Source: Pectobacterium peruviense (GTDB lineage Bacteria; Pseudomonadota; Gammaproteobacteria; Enterobacterales; Enterobacteriaceae). Taken from it: a stretch of DNA of 64,000 nt. Location of the stretch: positions 1-64,000 of the forward strand of contig NZ_LXFV01000032.1 of NCBI RefSeq assembly GCF_002847345.1, in the 5' to 3' direction. Shown here in pieces: positions 27,554-37,930 of the stretch (its first letter is position 1; the number at the start of each line of letters is the position of its first letter). A program made the translations under genes and the position numbers. Under the pieces are notes generated by a model. It had not been told where the DNA came from, did no database searches, and worked only from the letters and a program-made list of their open reading frames with translations.

Positions 27554-30016
27554 ATGAATATCGGTTGGAAATTAAAGAAGAACGGTGTCATTAATCGGTT
27601 TCTGATTACCGAACTGACGGAAAGACGTTATTTCTCCGAGCCGGATACGCTGCCGGATAAGGTGAATTACCGCTTTATCAACGGCTTTGTCGATGTCGGC
27701 GTTTTACCCTGCCGTGTGCGCTTTTTGCAGGAGGAAGCAAAGCGCGAAGTGACGTTACCCGAAGATCTTCATTTCCCGCTGATGTGGAGCGGCGGCGATG
27801 AAAGCCGCAGCGTGAATTTCAGTGATTTCTGGCCTTGTCCGGTTCACGTTCAGCGTTTTTCCCGCTGCGTGATTCATAGCGACAGCACGCAGTCGGCACC
27901 GTTTACGCTGAGCACCTGCGGCGGCGTCACGCTGTGGCTGAACGGCGAACTGGTTACTCGCTTTACGCCCTTTACCCGCAACACCGAACAAACCTGTGAT
28001 ATCACGCTGCCGCTGAAAGCCGGGGCGAACACGCTGGTGGTGCATAGCGAAGAGCTGTGCGAGCGCGATACCGATTACCTGTTCAGCCTGTGCTATCAGG
28101 GAGAAGACACGCTCTTCTGGCAGCTTGATGACGATGCGGCGCTCAGCGAACAACTGACTGCACTGGATCGCTGGGTTAACGGGCTGATGTTGGAAAACAA
28201 CCTGATCCAACCGCCCGTGCTGGTGCTGAACAGCACGCAACTGCTACCGAAATCCGTGACGATGGCGCACCGTCTGATTGGCAACGTCAACGAATCCGTC
28301 CCAGCGTGGCAGCAGAAACAAACGCTGCCCGCTGGCAATCTGGGCTGGCAGGTAGATTTACCGTCCGCTCTGGTCGGCTACTATGATCTGGTCTGCGCCG
28401 CGACTTGCAATGGCATTACGCTGACGCGAACCCTCAGCTTCGGGCGGTTGCCATCGCAAACGCTGCCCGCATTGTCGACGCTGGCAGCGCGGCGTGAAAC
28501 GGTGTTGCGTCATACGGCACAGCACGGTTTTGAGCGCCTTGGCCGGTTGCTGGCGATTGTCGCGACGGGCGAGGGCAACGATGCCGCCGCGCCGATTCTC
28601 AACAACGCGCTGCAAAAAATCAGCCGCCGTGAAGACTGTGCGGATTTCCAACTGGTGCCGCTGATTTGGCTGTGGCAACGCTATCAGGGGCAACAGCTGC
28701 CGCCGCAGGACTGGCGGCGCGTGCGCAGCGCCATTCTCGGTTTCCGCTACTGGATTGATGAGCCGGGCAACGACACCATGTGGTTCTGGAGTGAGAACCA
28801 CTGCTTGTGCTTCCACGTCGCGCAATATCTAGCTGGACAAAACTTCCCTGATGACACCTTCCCGTGCAGCGGCCGTCGTGGTCTGGAGCAGAAAGCCATT
28901 GCCCACGAACGTCTGACGCGCTGGTTTGATTCCATTCTGGAACATGGTCTGGTGGAGTGGAATTCGGCGGCCTATTACCCCATCGATCTGATTGGGCTGG
29001 TGGCGCTGTATGAACTGGCGCAGGACGCCGATCTACGCGAAAAATCTCGCGTGGTGATTGACCGCATCATGCTGATGACGGCGTGGGTGCATCAGAACGG
29101 TGTCGCGGTTGGCACCATGGGACGCGCCTACGATAAAGAGCTGCGTTCCGGCATGTTGACCGAGCTGTCTGGCCTGTGTGCGCTGATGTGGGGCGAAGGC
29201 TGGCTGATTCCACACTGTGCCACGCTGCCGCTGCTGTGCCTGAGCGACTATCAGCCGCCGGAAGCGACGGATCGGATTGCGCACTGGTCACTGCCGCACG
29301 GCGCAGAAGCGCGCTGGGTACAGGGGTTGAACCGCAGCGCACGTATCATTGCCTGGAAACAGCGCGATGTCGCCTTTTCCTCCGTGTTTGACCATCACCC
29401 CGGTGAGCCCGGACACCAGCAGCATCTGCTGGATGTGCGACTGGGCACGCACTATGCCGCTCGTCTGTGGGTGAACCATCCCGGCGAGGATCGTCCTGAC
29501 GGTGTGCACCGACCTTCTTACTGGGCGGGCAACGGGCGTATGCCACACCTGATGCAGCATCGTAATCGCGCGCTAGTGGTGTTCGATCTGCAACAGGATA
29601 TCCGCCCGTGGACACATCTCTATTTGCCACAAACCGCGCTGGATGAGGTCATCGTTGAAGATGTCTGGTGCTTCGTGCGCGGTGGTAACGGTTATGCCGC
29701 CTTCCATAATCCCGCAGGGCTACAGCCGTTTGCGACCGCAGGTCAGCAGGCCGAAGGCGAGCTACGGGCATATGGCGAAAAGAACGTCTGGTTCGTTGCC
29801 GTAGACAGCGGCGATGGCGCGGAAGGATTCGCCGCGTTTGCTGCCCGCTTCCGAGGGCGCTCCTTGGTACAGGATAGCGATGGTGTGCACATCGACGATC
29901 CCGACTACGGCGAGTTGGCCTTTAGCCACGAGACTGGATTCAGCGTAACCCAGCAGCCTTTCATTTTTCCCGACGATGTCCCGGTCGTCCCGCAGTTCAA
30001 CACAGGAAACCCATGA
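27554..30016 (+). CDS. uncharacterised large protein, probable carbohydrate-active toroid fold
   Basis: 820-residue protein with no signal peptide, so cytoplasmic. Residues about 100-180 look like a jelly-roll carbohydrate-binding domain (GGVTLWLNGELV and PLKAGANTLVVHSEE are typical). Residues about 330-600 contain aromatic-rich helical motifs such as GNDTMWFWSENHCL, WNSAAYYPIDLIGL and GRAYDKELRSGMLTEL, as in alpha/alpha-toroid lyases and hydrolases. The C-terminal 200 residues appear beta-rich. The exact family was not recognised. First gene of an operon with GH105 and a sugar ABC transporter, ending 1 base before GH105, so it probably degrades or modifies the imported oligosaccharide. Confidence 0.7.
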   Translation: MNIGWKLKKNGVINRFLITELTERRYFSEPDTLPDKVNYRFINGFVDVGVLPCRVRFLQEEAKREVTLPEDLHFPLMWSGGDESRSVNFSDFWPCPVHVQRFSRCVIHSDSTQSAPFTLSTCGGVTLWLNGELVTRFTPFTRNTEQTCDITLPLKAGANTLVVHSEELCERDTDYLFSLCYQGEDTLFWQLDDDAALSEQLTALDRWVNGLMLENNLIQPPVLVLNSTQLLPKSVTMAHRLIGNVNESVPAWQQKQTLPAGNLGWQVDLPSALVGYYDLVCAATCNGITLTRTLSFGRLPSQTLPALSTLAARRETVLRHTAQHGFERLGRLLAIVATGEGNDAAAPILNNALQKISRREDCADFQLVPLIWLWQRYQGQQLPPQDWRRVRSAILGFRYWIDEPGNDTMWFWSENHCLCFHVAQYLAGQNFPDDTFPCSGRRGLEQKAIAHERLTRWFDSILEHGLVEWNSAAYYPIDLIGLVALYELAQDADLREKSRVVIDRIMLMTAWVHQNGVAVGTMGRAYDKELRSGMLTELSGLCALMWGEGWLIPHCATLPLLCLSDYQPPEATDRIAHWSLPHGAEARWVQGLNRSARIIAWKQRDVAFSSVFDHHPGEPGHQQHLLDVRLGTHYAARLWVNHPGEDRPDGVHRPSYWAGNGRMPHLMQHRNRALVVFDLQQDIRPWTHLYLPQTALDEVIVEDVWCFVRGGNGYAAFHNPAGLQPFATAGQQAEGELRAYGEKNVWFVAVDSGDGAEGFAAFAARFRGRSLVQDSDGVHIDDPDYGELAFSHETGFSVTQQPFIFPDDVPVVPQFNTGNP

Positions 30017-30017
30017 C

Positions 30018-31124
30018 ATGCAGACAGGTTCACTTAACCGACAACAAACCGAAGCGCTGCTGGCGCAGGTGGCGCGGGCGTTTTGTCGCCTGAAAGCGAT
30101 TGATAGCGTAACGCAGGACGACGCACCGGATGCTGGGCTGACGATTCAATTTGAAGAGTGGGATTGGGAAGTCGGCGTCGGGCTGTACGGTTTCTGGAAG
30201 CTGGCGCATCTGACGCAGGACGACACCATGCTGACGACGCTGGCGAATTGGTATCAACAAAAGTTGGATGCTGGGTTGCCGCCGCGTCAGATCAACTCGA
30301 CGGCACCGATGCTGGTGCTGGCGCTGCTGTGTCAGGACAAGCCGGATGCGCCTGCACAGTGGCGTGAAACCGTGAGCGACTGGGCGGACTGGCTGCTGCA
30401 CTCGCTGCCAAAAACCGAGGATGGCGGCTTCCAGCACACGGTGAAAGAGCGGCCAAACACCGGGCAACTGTGGGACGACACGCTGTTTATGGCCGGTCTG
30501 TTTCTGGTAGTCGCAGGGAAATTGCTTTCTCGTCGCGATCTGATCGAAGAGGCGGAATATCAGCTTGTCACGCACGCGCGCTATCTGGCCGACGTGCGCA
30601 GCGGGCTGTGGTATCACGGCTGGACGTTTGTTGGTCGCCATCACTATGCCGATGCATTCTGGGGACGTGGCAACGCCTGGATTACGCTGGTGCTGCCGGA
30701 AATGCGCGTACTGGCGGAGGATCAGCTATCCGCGCCGGTATTGCGCACGCTAGAGGCGATCTTGGAACAGCAAACGACAACGCTGGCGCGCGTCCAGCAC
30801 GATTCTGGCCTGTGGCACACGCTGCTGGATGACCCGGACTCACCGCTGGAGACCTCCGCTAGCGCCGGGTTTATTGCTGGGATTTTGACGGCGCGTCGGC
30901 TAGGGATGTTGCACGATTTTCCGCAGGACGTGCTGGAAAAAGGCTATGCCGCCGTGGTGGCGCAGATTGACGCACAGGGTGTGGTGCAAGGTGTCTCGGA
31001 CGGCACGGCGATGGGACATGATTTGCAGTTCTATCGCGATATTCCCAATGTTGCCGTGCCTTACGGGCAGGCGCTGGTGATGCTGATGTTATTGGCACAG
31101 TTAGATTCTGTTTGCGAGGGCTGA
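30018..31124 (+). CDS. glycoside hydrolase family 105/88-type unsaturated glucuronyl hydrolase
   Basis: 368-residue alpha/alpha-barrel protein of the YteR/RhiN group, which removes the unsaturated uronic acid from oligosaccharides made by pectin or other polysaccharide lyases. Marks are [16 protein letters not shown] near residue 37, the catalytic Asp pair in [15 protein letters not shown] near 150, and [16 protein letters not shown] near 214. No signal peptide, so it acts after uptake. ATG at 30018 sits 1 base after the upstream stop codon. In a soft-rot bacterium this suits rhamnogalacturonan breakdown, but another unsaturated uronide is possible. Confidence 0.85.
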   Translation: MQTGSLNRQQTEALLAQVARAFCRLKAIDSVTQDDAPDAGLTIQFEEWDWEVGVGLYGFWKLAHLTQDDTMLTTLANWYQQKLDAGLPPRQINSTAPMLVLALLCQDKPDAPAQWRETVSDWADWLLHSLPKTEDGGFQHTVKERPNTGQLWDDTLFMAGLFLVVAGKLLSRRDLIEEAEYQLVTHARYLADVRSGLWYHGWTFVGRHHYADAFWGRGNAWITLVLPEMRVLAEDQLSAPVLRTLEAILEQQTTTLARVQHDSGLWHTLLDDPDSPLETSASAGFIAGILTARRLGMLHDFPQDVLEKGYAAVVAQIDAQGVVQGVSDGTAMGHDLQFYRDIPNVAVPYGQALVMLMLLAQLDSVCEG

Positions 31125-31126
31125 CA

Positions 31127-32218
31127 ATGGCGAGTCTGGAACTGAAAAACGTCCACAAAAATTACGGTGCGGTGAGCATTATCAAAGGCGTGGACTTAAC
31201 GATTCATGACGGCGAGTTCATGGTCTTTGTCGGCCCGTCGGGCTGTGGAAAATCCACGCTGCTGCGCATGATTGCCGGTCTGGAAGAAATCAGCAACGGC
31301 GAGCTGCTAATCGACAACCGCAAGGTGAACGATCTCACGCCAGCAGAGCGCAAGATTGCGATGGTATTCCAGTCTTATGCGCTCTACCCGCACCTCTCGG
31401 TGCGCAAGAACCTTGCGTTCGGGCTGGAAAATTTGCACTTCCCCAAAGACGAAATCATCCGCCGCATTGATGAGGCTGCGCGCATGCTGGGGCTGGAACC
31501 CTATCTGGATCGCAGGCCGCGTGCGCTGTCGGGGGGACAGCAGCAGCGCGTTGCCATTGGTCGCGCTATCGTGCGTGAGCCTGACCTGTTCCTGTTTGAT
31601 GAACCGCTCTCCAATCTCGATGCCAAGCTGCGCGTGCAGACGCGCGGTGAGTTGTCCCGCCTGCATCAGAAACTGCGTACCACCATGATTTACGTGACTC
31701 ACGATCAGGTGGAGGCAATGACGATGGCACAGCGCATTGTGGTGCTGAATGCCGGTCGCATCGAGCAGGTTGGTACGCCGCTGGAGCTGTTCAATCGGCC
31801 GAAAAACAAGTTCGTCGCGGGCTTCATCGGCTCACCGCGCATGAATATGTTCCCGGCGCAGATTGTCGCCACCTGCGCAGACGGCGTCGAGGTGCAGTGC
31901 CCATCCGGCAATCGTCTGGTGCTGCCGTTTATCGGCACCGTCGGGCAGAACGTCACGCTCGGGATTCGTCCTTCACACTGTGAAGTCGTGGAAGAAGGCG
32001 AGGGAATTGCACTGTGCGTCGATCGCTGCGAGATGATGGGGCATGAGACTTTCATCTATGGGCGGATGGGCGGCATTGACGACGAGATGATCGTCCATCT
32101 GGCGCAGCACCGTGAGTTCGCTGCGGGCGAGTCGGTGTTTGTGCGCTTTCCGCCAACGTATTGCCATCTGTTCGATGGTGAAACGGATGACACATTGCCG
32201 CGCGGCACCGAGCATTAA
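31127..32218 (+). CDS. sugar ABC transporter ATP-binding protein (MsmK/UgpC type)
   Basis: 363-residue CUT1 ATPase. Walker A is GPSGCGKST near residue 36, the Q-loop [10 protein letters not shown] near 80, signature [19 protein letters not shown] near 134, Walker [13 protein letters not shown] and switch [14 protein letters not shown] near 191. A C-terminal MOP/TOBE regulatory domain follows from about 240. ATG at 31127 lies just after the GH105 stop codon. It energises the permease pair encoded next. Confidence 0.9.
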   Translation: MASLELKNVHKNYGAVSIIKGVDLTIHDGEFMVFVGPSGCGKSTLLRMIAGLEEISNGELLIDNRKVNDLTPAERKIAMVFQSYALYPHLSVRKNLAFGLENLHFPKDEIIRRIDEAARMLGLEPYLDRRPRALSGGQQQRVAIGRAIVREPDLFLFDEPLSNLDAKLRVQTRGELSRLHQKLRTTMIYVTHDQVEAMTMAQRIVVLNAGRIEQVGTPLELFNRPKNKFVAGFIGSPRMNMFPAQIVATCADGVEVQCPSGNRLVLPFIGTVGQNVTLGIRPSHCEVVEEGEGIALCVDRCEMMGHETFIYGRMGGIDDEMIVHLAQHREFAAGESVFVRFPPTYCHLFDGETDDTLPRGTEH

Positions 32219-32241
32219 TTATCGCGACGGGAGAGGACGAC

Positions 32242-33240
32242 ATGAAAAAGATTGCCTTACTGCCCGCAGGATCGCTGATCGATAAGCTGGTGACGCCAGT
32301 GGAAAAAGCGGTGAATCTGCTACAAAAGTTCGGTGGCCGCAAAGTGATGCCGTGGTTTTTTATCGCGCCCAACATGCTGCTGTTCGCCGTTTTTGTCTTT
32401 ATTCCGATTCTGCTGTCGGTGTGCTACGCCTTTACCGGCGGCACCAATATCCTGCTGTGGGAGCGCCCGTATGTGGGCGTAGCTAACTTTTCCACGCTGC
32501 TGAGCTGCGGCAACTACGCCGATCCGTCGAGCTGTGAACAGGATCTGTTCTGGACCGGCGTCTACAACACCGTGTCATTCACCTTTTTCAACGTGCTCTG
32601 CACGCTGCTAGTGGCGTTGGTGACGGCACTGATCCTCAATCGCAAGATTGTCGCCCGGGGCTTTTTCCGCGCGATGTTCTTCTATCCGGTACTGCTGTCG
32701 CCGGTGGTGGTTGGCCTGATCTGGCAGTGGTTTCTTAATCGTAACGGCTTGCTGAATCTGGTGCTGTCGTCGCTGGGCGGACAGCCGATTACCTTCTTGC
32801 TCGATCCAACGCTGTCGCGCTTCTGGGTGGTGTTTGTCTCCGTCTGGTTTCACGTCGGATTTTATACCTTGATTCTGCTAGCCGGATTGCAGGCGATCCC
32901 GCGTGATATCTACGAGGCGGCGGCGGTAGATGGCACCTCGCGCTGGCGCGGTTTTTATCGGCTGACGCTGCCGCTGCTGGCACCGAACATTCTGGTGGTG
33001 GTGATTCTGCTGACCATCAACAGTGTGCAGATCTTCGATGAAGCCTGGGTGTTAACCAACGGTGGCGGCCCCGGCACGGCCAACAGCTTTATTGTGCAGT
33101 ACATCTACCAGACCGCTTTCTCGTCGAATGCATCGCTCTACGGACTGGCTTCAGCAGCTTCGGTGCTGATGGGCGTGGTGTTGATGATCCTGACGGCCTT
33201 GCAGTTCCTGCTGACGCGTCGGCTGGAAGGGAAAAAATAA
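32242..33240 (+). CDS. sugar ABC transporter permease (MalF/UgpA type)
   Basis: 332-residue inner membrane protein with six core membrane segments after a cytoplasmic N-terminal stretch of about 35 residues. The EAA loop that contacts the ATPase is EAAAVDGTSRWRGFYRLTLP near residue 226. Partner of the next permease and of the binding protein at 25804. Confidence 0.9.
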   Translation: MKKIALLPAGSLIDKLVTPVEKAVNLLQKFGGRKVMPWFFIAPNMLLFAVFVFIPILLSVCYAFTGGTNILLWERPYVGVANFSTLLSCGNYADPSSCEQDLFWTGVYNTVSFTFFNVLCTLLVALVTALILNRKIVARGFFRAMFFYPVLLSPVVVGLIWQWFLNRNGLLNLVLSSLGGQPITFLLDPTLSRFWVVFVSVWFHVGFYTLILLAGLQAIPRDIYEAAAVDGTSRWRGFYRLTLPLLAPNILVVVILLTINSVQIFDEAWVLTNGGGPGTANSFIVQYIYQTAFSSNASLYGLASAASVLMGVVLMILTALQFLLTRRLEGKK

Positions 33241-33248
33241 CGGGAGCC

Positions 33249-34301
33249 ATGATGAAGATAATCGCCTTTCTTACCCGCACCCGTCATCCGGGGCGCATCC
33301 ATATTACGGATATCATGAGCTGGGTCTGGCTGGTGGTCGGCACACTGCTGGTGATGATTCCGGTCATGTGGGCTGCCATGTCGTCGTTCAAAACACCGGC
33401 GGAAATTAACCGCTTTCCGCCGAGTTTTCTGCCGCAGGCGGCAGATACCATCACGCTACCGGAGTACCCGAAGCCGCTGGAACTGTGGCAGGTTAAGCAG
33501 GAAGACGGCGAAGCGAAAACCATGGCACTGGTCAGGCGCATCGGGCTGATCGCACAGCTGGTGAACCCGGATGCGCCGAGTGAGGTGGTGCGTGTGTCGA
33601 CCAAAGATCTGGTGCCGATGAAGGCGTTGCATCTGGAGACGGAGAACTACACGACGCCGATCACGAAGTTCCACTTTGCCACCTACCTGAAGAACACCGT
33701 ATTTGTGACGGTGATGGCAACGCTGCTGACCCTGTTGCTCAGTTCGATGGCGGCCTTTGCTCTGTCGAAATACGAGTTTCGCGGGCGTGGCACGGTGCTG
33801 ACGCTGTTCCTCTCGACCATGATGATCCCGCTGTCGGTGGTGATGGTGCCGACGTTTCTGGTGGTGATTGGTCTGAACATGGGCGATAACCTGTGGGGCG
33901 TGATTATCCCCACAATAGCGACGCCGACGGGCGTATTTCTGCTGCGGCAATACATGCTGACGATCCCCGATGAGCTGATCGAGGCGGCGCGGATCGATGC
34001 CGCCAGCGAGTTCCGTATTTACTGGAAGATCATCCTGCCGCTGACCGCACCTGCGCTGGCGGTGTTGGCGATCTTCTCGGTGATCTGGCGCTGGAACGAC
34101 TTCCTCTGGCCGCTGATCGTTCTCTCCAGTCAGGATAATTTTACGCTGCAAATCGGTCTGAATGCGTTTCAGGGGCAGTTCTCGGTGCAGTGGCACTATA
34201 TACTAGCGATGACGATGCTCTCGCTTCTGCCGGTGACGGCGGTGTTCGTCTTCCTGCAAAAATACATCACGACGGGGATTGCCAACACGGGGATGAAATA
34301 A
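33249..34301 (+). CDS. sugar ABC transporter permease (MalG/UgpE type)
   Basis: 350-residue inner membrane permease with six membrane segments and a large insert of about 100 residues between the first and second segments (about residues 55-145), longer than in UgpE. The EAA loop is EAARIDAASEFRIYWKIILP near 246. ATG at 33249 or 33252 may be used. Its stop overlaps the start of the lacI gene by one base (TAATG). Confidence 0.9.
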   Translation: MMKIIAFLTRTRHPGRIHITDIMSWVWLVVGTLLVMIPVMWAAMSSFKTPAEINRFPPSFLPQAADTITLPEYPKPLELWQVKQEDGEAKTMALVRRIGLIAQLVNPDAPSEVVRVSTKDLVPMKALHLETENYTTPITKFHFATYLKNTVFVTVMATLLTLLLSSMAAFALSKYEFRGRGTVLTLFLSTMMIPLSVVMVPTFLVVIGLNMGDNLWGVIIPTIATPTGVFLLRQYMLTIPDELIEAARIDAASEFRIYWKIILPLTAPALAVLAIFSVIWRWNDFLWPLIVLSSQDNFTLQIGLNAFQGQFSVQWHYILAMTMLSLLPVTAVFVFLQKYITTGIANTGMK

Positions 34302-35350
34302 TGGCGACACTCAAGGATATTGCCGATCGCGCTGGGGTTTCTATCAGCACGGTTTCCCGCGCGCTGAACGGTACGGCACCGATCAGCGCCAAAGTCAGGC
34401 AGCACATCATGGCGATTGCTACTGAGCAGGGCTATCCGCTGCATAAAGTGGGCAAAGCGACCGTCGCACCGACGGAACCGTTGCGCCACATTCTGCTGGC
34501 GACGCCGCGCAACCTGATGCTGGAAAGTGAGTACAATCTGGTGTCGCTGACGTTGATTAACGCCCTGAAAACGCTGTGTCTGCAACGCAATATCCAGCTG
34601 CGTCCGTTTCTGGGGGAACACGACACCATTAACGAACAGCAGCTGTTGCGTGAACTTCAGGGCGGAAAAGAGAGCGGCATTCTGATCGTGAATGACGATC
34701 ACCCAACGCTGCTGAACGCCGTCGCGGAAAGCGGCATTCCGGCGGTGCTGATCAACGGTGAAGATCCTTCGATGCGCTTGAGCAGCGTTACGCCAGCCAA
34801 CCACTATGCCGCCGCCGCCGCAGTGCGTTACCTGATCGATCAAGGGCACACGCGGATCCTGCATTTGACCTGGACGTCGCGCATGACGATCAAACAGCGT
34901 GAACGTGGCTATCGTGACGCGCTTGCACAGGCGGGTATTGCGGTGGATGACGATCTGATTCTGTCGCTGCCGGATTTCCACCCGCGTACGGCTCGTGATG
35001 CACTGCTGCGCTGGCTGACAGCCAATCCTGACAGGCTGGGCGTCACCGCGATTTTCTGCGCTGCGGATAATCAGGCTATCGGCGTGATCGATGCGCTATA
35101 TCAGCACGGGCTGCGGGTGCCAGAGGACATGTCGGTGATGGGCATGGACGACATTCTACCCTTCGACATGCTGCCGGTTTCACTCACTACGGTACATCTG
35201 CCGTTTGAAACTATCGCCCGTGCTGCGTTACAGCTGCTGGCACAGCAAATGATGCCCGCACAAGCGCTCGGTATTGCCCAGCGCACCGAACTGGCGGGGC
35301 AGGTGGTCGTCAGAGAATCGGTGCGGCGAGTTGGGACTACTACCGGTTGA
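34301..35350 (+). CDS. LacI family transcriptional regulator of the oligosaccharide locus
   Basis: 349-residue LacI regulator starting MATLKDIADRAGVSISTVSR, a complete headpiece, followed by a sugar-binding sensor domain (AIFCAADNQAIGVIDAL and MGMDDILPFDMLPVSLTTV near the C terminus). The ATG at 34301 overlaps the permease stop codon. It closes the plus-strand operon and probably binds the two AATGCAAATTTGCATT sites at 27208 and 27404. The last 85 bases of this gene recur in decayed form at 37926-38012, on the far side of the MocR/GNAT/AhpD block. Confidence 0.9.
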   Translation: MATLKDIADRAGVSISTVSRALNGTAPISAKVRQHIMAIATEQGYPLHKVGKATVAPTEPLRHILLATPRNLMLESEYNLVSLTLINALKTLCLQRNIQLRPFLGEHDTINEQQLLRELQGGKESGILIVNDDHPTLLNAVAESGIPAVLINGEDPSMRLSSVTPANHYAAAAAVRYLIDQGHTRILHLTWTSRMTIKQRERGYRDALAQAGIAVDDDLILSLPDFHPRTARDALLRWLTANPDRLGVTAIFCAADNQAIGVIDALYQHGLRVPEDMSVMGMDDILPFDMLPVSLTTVHLPFETIARAALQLLAQQMMPAQALGIAQRTELAGQVVVRESVRRVGTTTG

Positions 35351-35391
35351 GTTCACGGGCAGCAGCACGATCCGGCTGTGAGATAACCCTT

Positions 35392-36810
35392 TCACGATAA
35401 TCCGATGGCCGCTGCCAGTCGATGCACCAATGCCTTTGCCATCGCTGGTTCGGTCACATTAGTGAATCCCATAAGAAGCCCTCCGCGTGATGTTTTGCTC
35501 GTTCGCCAGTCATTCAGCGCCTGAATGGCAAGGCCATGAGATTGAGCGGCGGCTGCCAGAGACTGGTCGTTGCCACGGGTGGCCAGCGTAGCTAACACAT
35601 GAATGCCGCCTGCCTGTGGCTGGACGGTCAAGTGTGAACCTAATGCCTGCAAAAGCTCATCAACGAGATAGCCGCGACGAATGGCATACAGCGAACGCAT
35701 CCTGCGCAAATGGCGAGCAAAGTGACCTTGCTCCATGAAATCCGCCACTGTGGCTTGGGGTAGGATCGATCCCGCGCAGCAAAAATGATTTGCCGTATCC
35801 TTGAAGCGTTCGATCTGCGGTTCAGGGACAACCAGATAAGCTAAGCGTAGGCCGGGAAACAGTACCTTGCTGAAGGTACCGGTGTAGAGCACGCGCCCGT
35901 CGCGATCCAGGCTTTTCAGCGCAGGTAATGGCCGGCCGTGGTAACGGAACTCGCTGTCGTAGTCGTCCTCAATGATCCATGATCGGTGGTGGCTGGCCCA
36001 TTCCAGCAGTTGCAGTCGTCGGGGTAATGACAACGCCATCCCCATGGGGCTTTGGTGCGTGGGAGTTACCACGGCAAAACGTGCCTCTGCGGCTCGCTGT
36101 TGACCGATGTCCACATTCAGGCCTTCCTCATCCACCGGAACGGGTTCCAGATGCATACCTGCTCGCGCCAAAAACTGGTGAGCGAAGATATAGCCGGGAT
36201 CTTCGAACCATCCACTATCGCCGGGTTGCAACAACGTACGGCACACCAGTTCCAGCGCTCCCCGATAGCCAGCGGTGATGAACACCTGCTCGTGTGTGCA
36301 AGTGATGCCGCGCGAGATCTCCAGATAGGTAGCGATGGCTCGACGAAGCGGTTCATAGCCCGCCGGATCTGGAGAGATCATGGCTGCCGTATCCAGCGTG
36401 CGTAAATTGTGCCCGGCTAGGCGCGCCCAGGTCTTGCGGGGGAAGGCATCCAGTGCAGGCAGGCCGAGTTGGAAAGGTTGTACTTGAGCGGTCTCGATTT
36501 GCGAGCGCGAAGGTATTTGAGAAAGGGATGTGGTGCTGTATCTCGATTCGGTCAGCTTTTCCAACTGGGGTGAGACGATAGTACCCGCTGGGCCGCGTGT
36601 CAGGAAATAGCCTTCACTGGCCAGCATCTGATAAGCCATTTCGACCGTGCCTCGTGCCAGATTCAGCTCACTGGCAAGGCTGCGTACGGACGGTACGCGA
36701 TCGCCTGGATGAAGTTTTCCGGCGGTAATGGCGTCTCGGTAGCGTCGATACAGCTGTAAATAGAGCGGTGCATCGTGTTCCCTGCTTGGCCTCAGTTGCT
36801 GCATGTCCAT
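35392..36810 (-). CDS. MocR/GntR-family regulator with aminotransferase-like domain
   Basis: 472-residue regulator. An N-terminal GntR winged HTH (PLYLQLYRRYRDAITAGKLH, then VPSVRSLASELNLARGTVEMAY, residues about 15-75) is joined to a fold-type I aminotransferase domain. The PLP lysine lies in VLYTGTFSKVLFPGLRLAY near 310, and IIEDDYDSEFRYHGRP is the usual MocR motif. Start may be ATG at 36810 or 36804; neither has a strong ribosome site. Divergent from a GNAT and an AhpD-like gene, which are its likely targets. Confidence 0.88.
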   Translation of the reverse strand: MDMQQLRPSREHDAPLYLQLYRRYRDAITAGKLHPGDRVPSVRSLASELNLARGTVEMAYQMLASEGYFLTRGPAGTIVSPQLEKLTESRYSTTSLSQIPSRSQIETAQVQPFQLGLPALDAFPRKTWARLAGHNLRTLDTAAMISPDPAGYEPLRRAIATYLEISRGITCTHEQVFITAGYRGALELVCRTLLQPGDSGWFEDPGYIFAHQFLARAGMHLEPVPVDEEGLNVDIGQQRAAEARFAVVTPTHQSPMGMALSLPRRLQLLEWASHHRSWIIEDDYDSEFRYHGRPLPALKSLDRDGRVLYTGTFSKVLFPGLRLAYLVVPEPQIERFKDTANHFCCAGSILPQATVADFMEQGHFARHLRRMRSLYAIRRGYLVDELLQALGSHLTVQPQAGGIHVLATLATRGNDQSLAAAAQSHGLAIQALNDWRTSKTSRGGLLMGFTNVTEPAMAKALVHRLAAAIGLS

Positions 36811-36901
36811 ACGTTATGCCCCATTCATTTACTCAATTCTTGCACCTTTCTTGTGGGTCATGATTTTCCTAACATACTGGCTTCATTACAAGGAGATTGG
36901 C

Positions 36902-37333
36902 ATGAGCACCTTTCGATTGAGCCTCATTGAGAGTGATCAGGACTACTTGGCTTGCTTCGAGGTTATGCGGGAGCTGCGGCCTCATCTTCCTGATGCAGCC
37001 ACATTCACTGCGCAGGCCCGTCGTCAAGCTGGGCAAGGCTATCGTCTGCTGGCGGCATGGCAGGACAATTTGGTCATGGGGTTGGTGGGTTACCGCGTTC
37101 AGGAAAATCTATTGTATGGCCGATTCCTCTATGTTGATGACCTTGTGGCCGCCGTAGGTGTCCGCGATCAGGGGCTTGGCGGTCAGCTGATTGAGGCAAT
37201 GCGCGAGGAAGCGCAGCGGCAAAACTGTGCTCATCTGGTACTCGATACGGCCTTGGGCAATGCGCTGGCGCAACGCTTCTATTTTCGTCAGGGTCTGCTT
37301 TCCAAAGGCCTGCATTTCAGCCAAGCGCTATAG
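36902..37333 (+). CDS. GNAT family N-acetyltransferase
   Basis: 143-residue acetyltransferase. The acetyl-CoA motif appears as VDDLVAAVGVRDQGLGGQLIEAM near residues 78-100, with FYFRQGL near the C terminus. ATG at 36902 follows AAGGAG; the longer frame above it overlaps the MocR gene and is not needed. Paired with an AhpD-like gene and divergent from the MocR regulator. Substrate unknown. Confidence 0.82.
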   Translation: MSTFRLSLIESDQDYLACFEVMRELRPHLPDAATFTAQARRQAGQGYRLLAAWQDNLVMGLVGYRVQENLLYGRFLYVDDLVAAVGVRDQGLGGQLIEAMREEAQRQNCAHLVLDTALGNALAQRFYFRQGLLSKGLHFSQAL

Positions 37334-37473
37334 GTGTGAAGAGCCATGCAACCACTGCTTTGCGGTCACTTTGGGTGGCAAGGTCGGGTTACTCCGACGG
37401 CTGAAGCATGGGCTCAGACACGTCATGCGTTGACTTATTTTCTCGTTCTTTCATTTCTTATTGGAGATCTTCT

Positions 37474-37905
37474 ATGAGTACGCTTCGCTTGCCCTACCAA
37501 ACCCTTTCGGCAGAAGCCTATCAAGGGTTCGGCATTGCCAAGAAAGCTCTGAATAAGAGCACCGTTGGAAAACAGTTGATTGAATTGGTCTATTTGCGTG
37601 TTTCGCAAATTAATGGCTGTGCTTTCTGCCTGGAGATGCATGCATCGGCTCTGCGCGCTGATGGCGTGCCGGATGCGAAGCTAGACAGCCTGGCTGGCTG
37701 GCGTGTGAGTGAACAGTTCAATGAACGCGAGCGTGTGGCGCTAGCCTGGACGGAATCGCTTGTGGATGTGGCTCGTAGCCACGCGCCTGATGAAGATTTT
37801 GAACCGCTGAAGGCGCATTTCAGCGATGCAGAGATCGCCGATCTGAGCTTTGCTGTCGCGCTGATGAGTGCCTTTAATCGTTTGGCGATCGGCATGCGCC
37901 AATAA
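37474..37905 (+). CDS. carboxymuconolactone decarboxylase/AhpD-like protein
   Basis: 143-residue helical protein of the AhpD/CMD family. The motif INGCAFCLEMHASALR (residues about 46-61) holds the redox CxxC pair followed by the conserved Glu and His, as in alkylhydroperoxidases. ATG at 37474 follows GGAG at 7 bases. It is the third gene of the MocR/GNAT/AhpD block and may act in peroxide defence. A hairpin follows at 37912. Confidence 0.85.
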   Translation: MSTLRLPYQTLSAEAYQGFGIAKKALNKSTVGKQLIELVYLRVSQINGCAFCLEMHASALRADGVPDAKLDSLAGWRVSEQFNERERVALAWTESLVDVARSHAPDEDFEPLKAHFSDAEIADLSFAVALMSAFNRLAIGMRQ

Positions 37906-37911
37906 GGTATG

Positions 37912-37930
37912 GCGCCTGCTTTGCAGGCGC
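37912..37930 (+). terminator. hairpin after the AhpD-like gene
   Basis: GCGCCTGC and GCAGGCGC form a perfect 8-base-pair stem with loop TTT, 6 bases after the stop codon. No T-run follows, so its strength is uncertain. Confidence 0.5.

Noticed and set aside
33456-34196. Frame of 246 codons antisense to the second sugar permease
   Set aside because: Arg/His/Gln-rich product with no domain, opposite to a clear permease gene.
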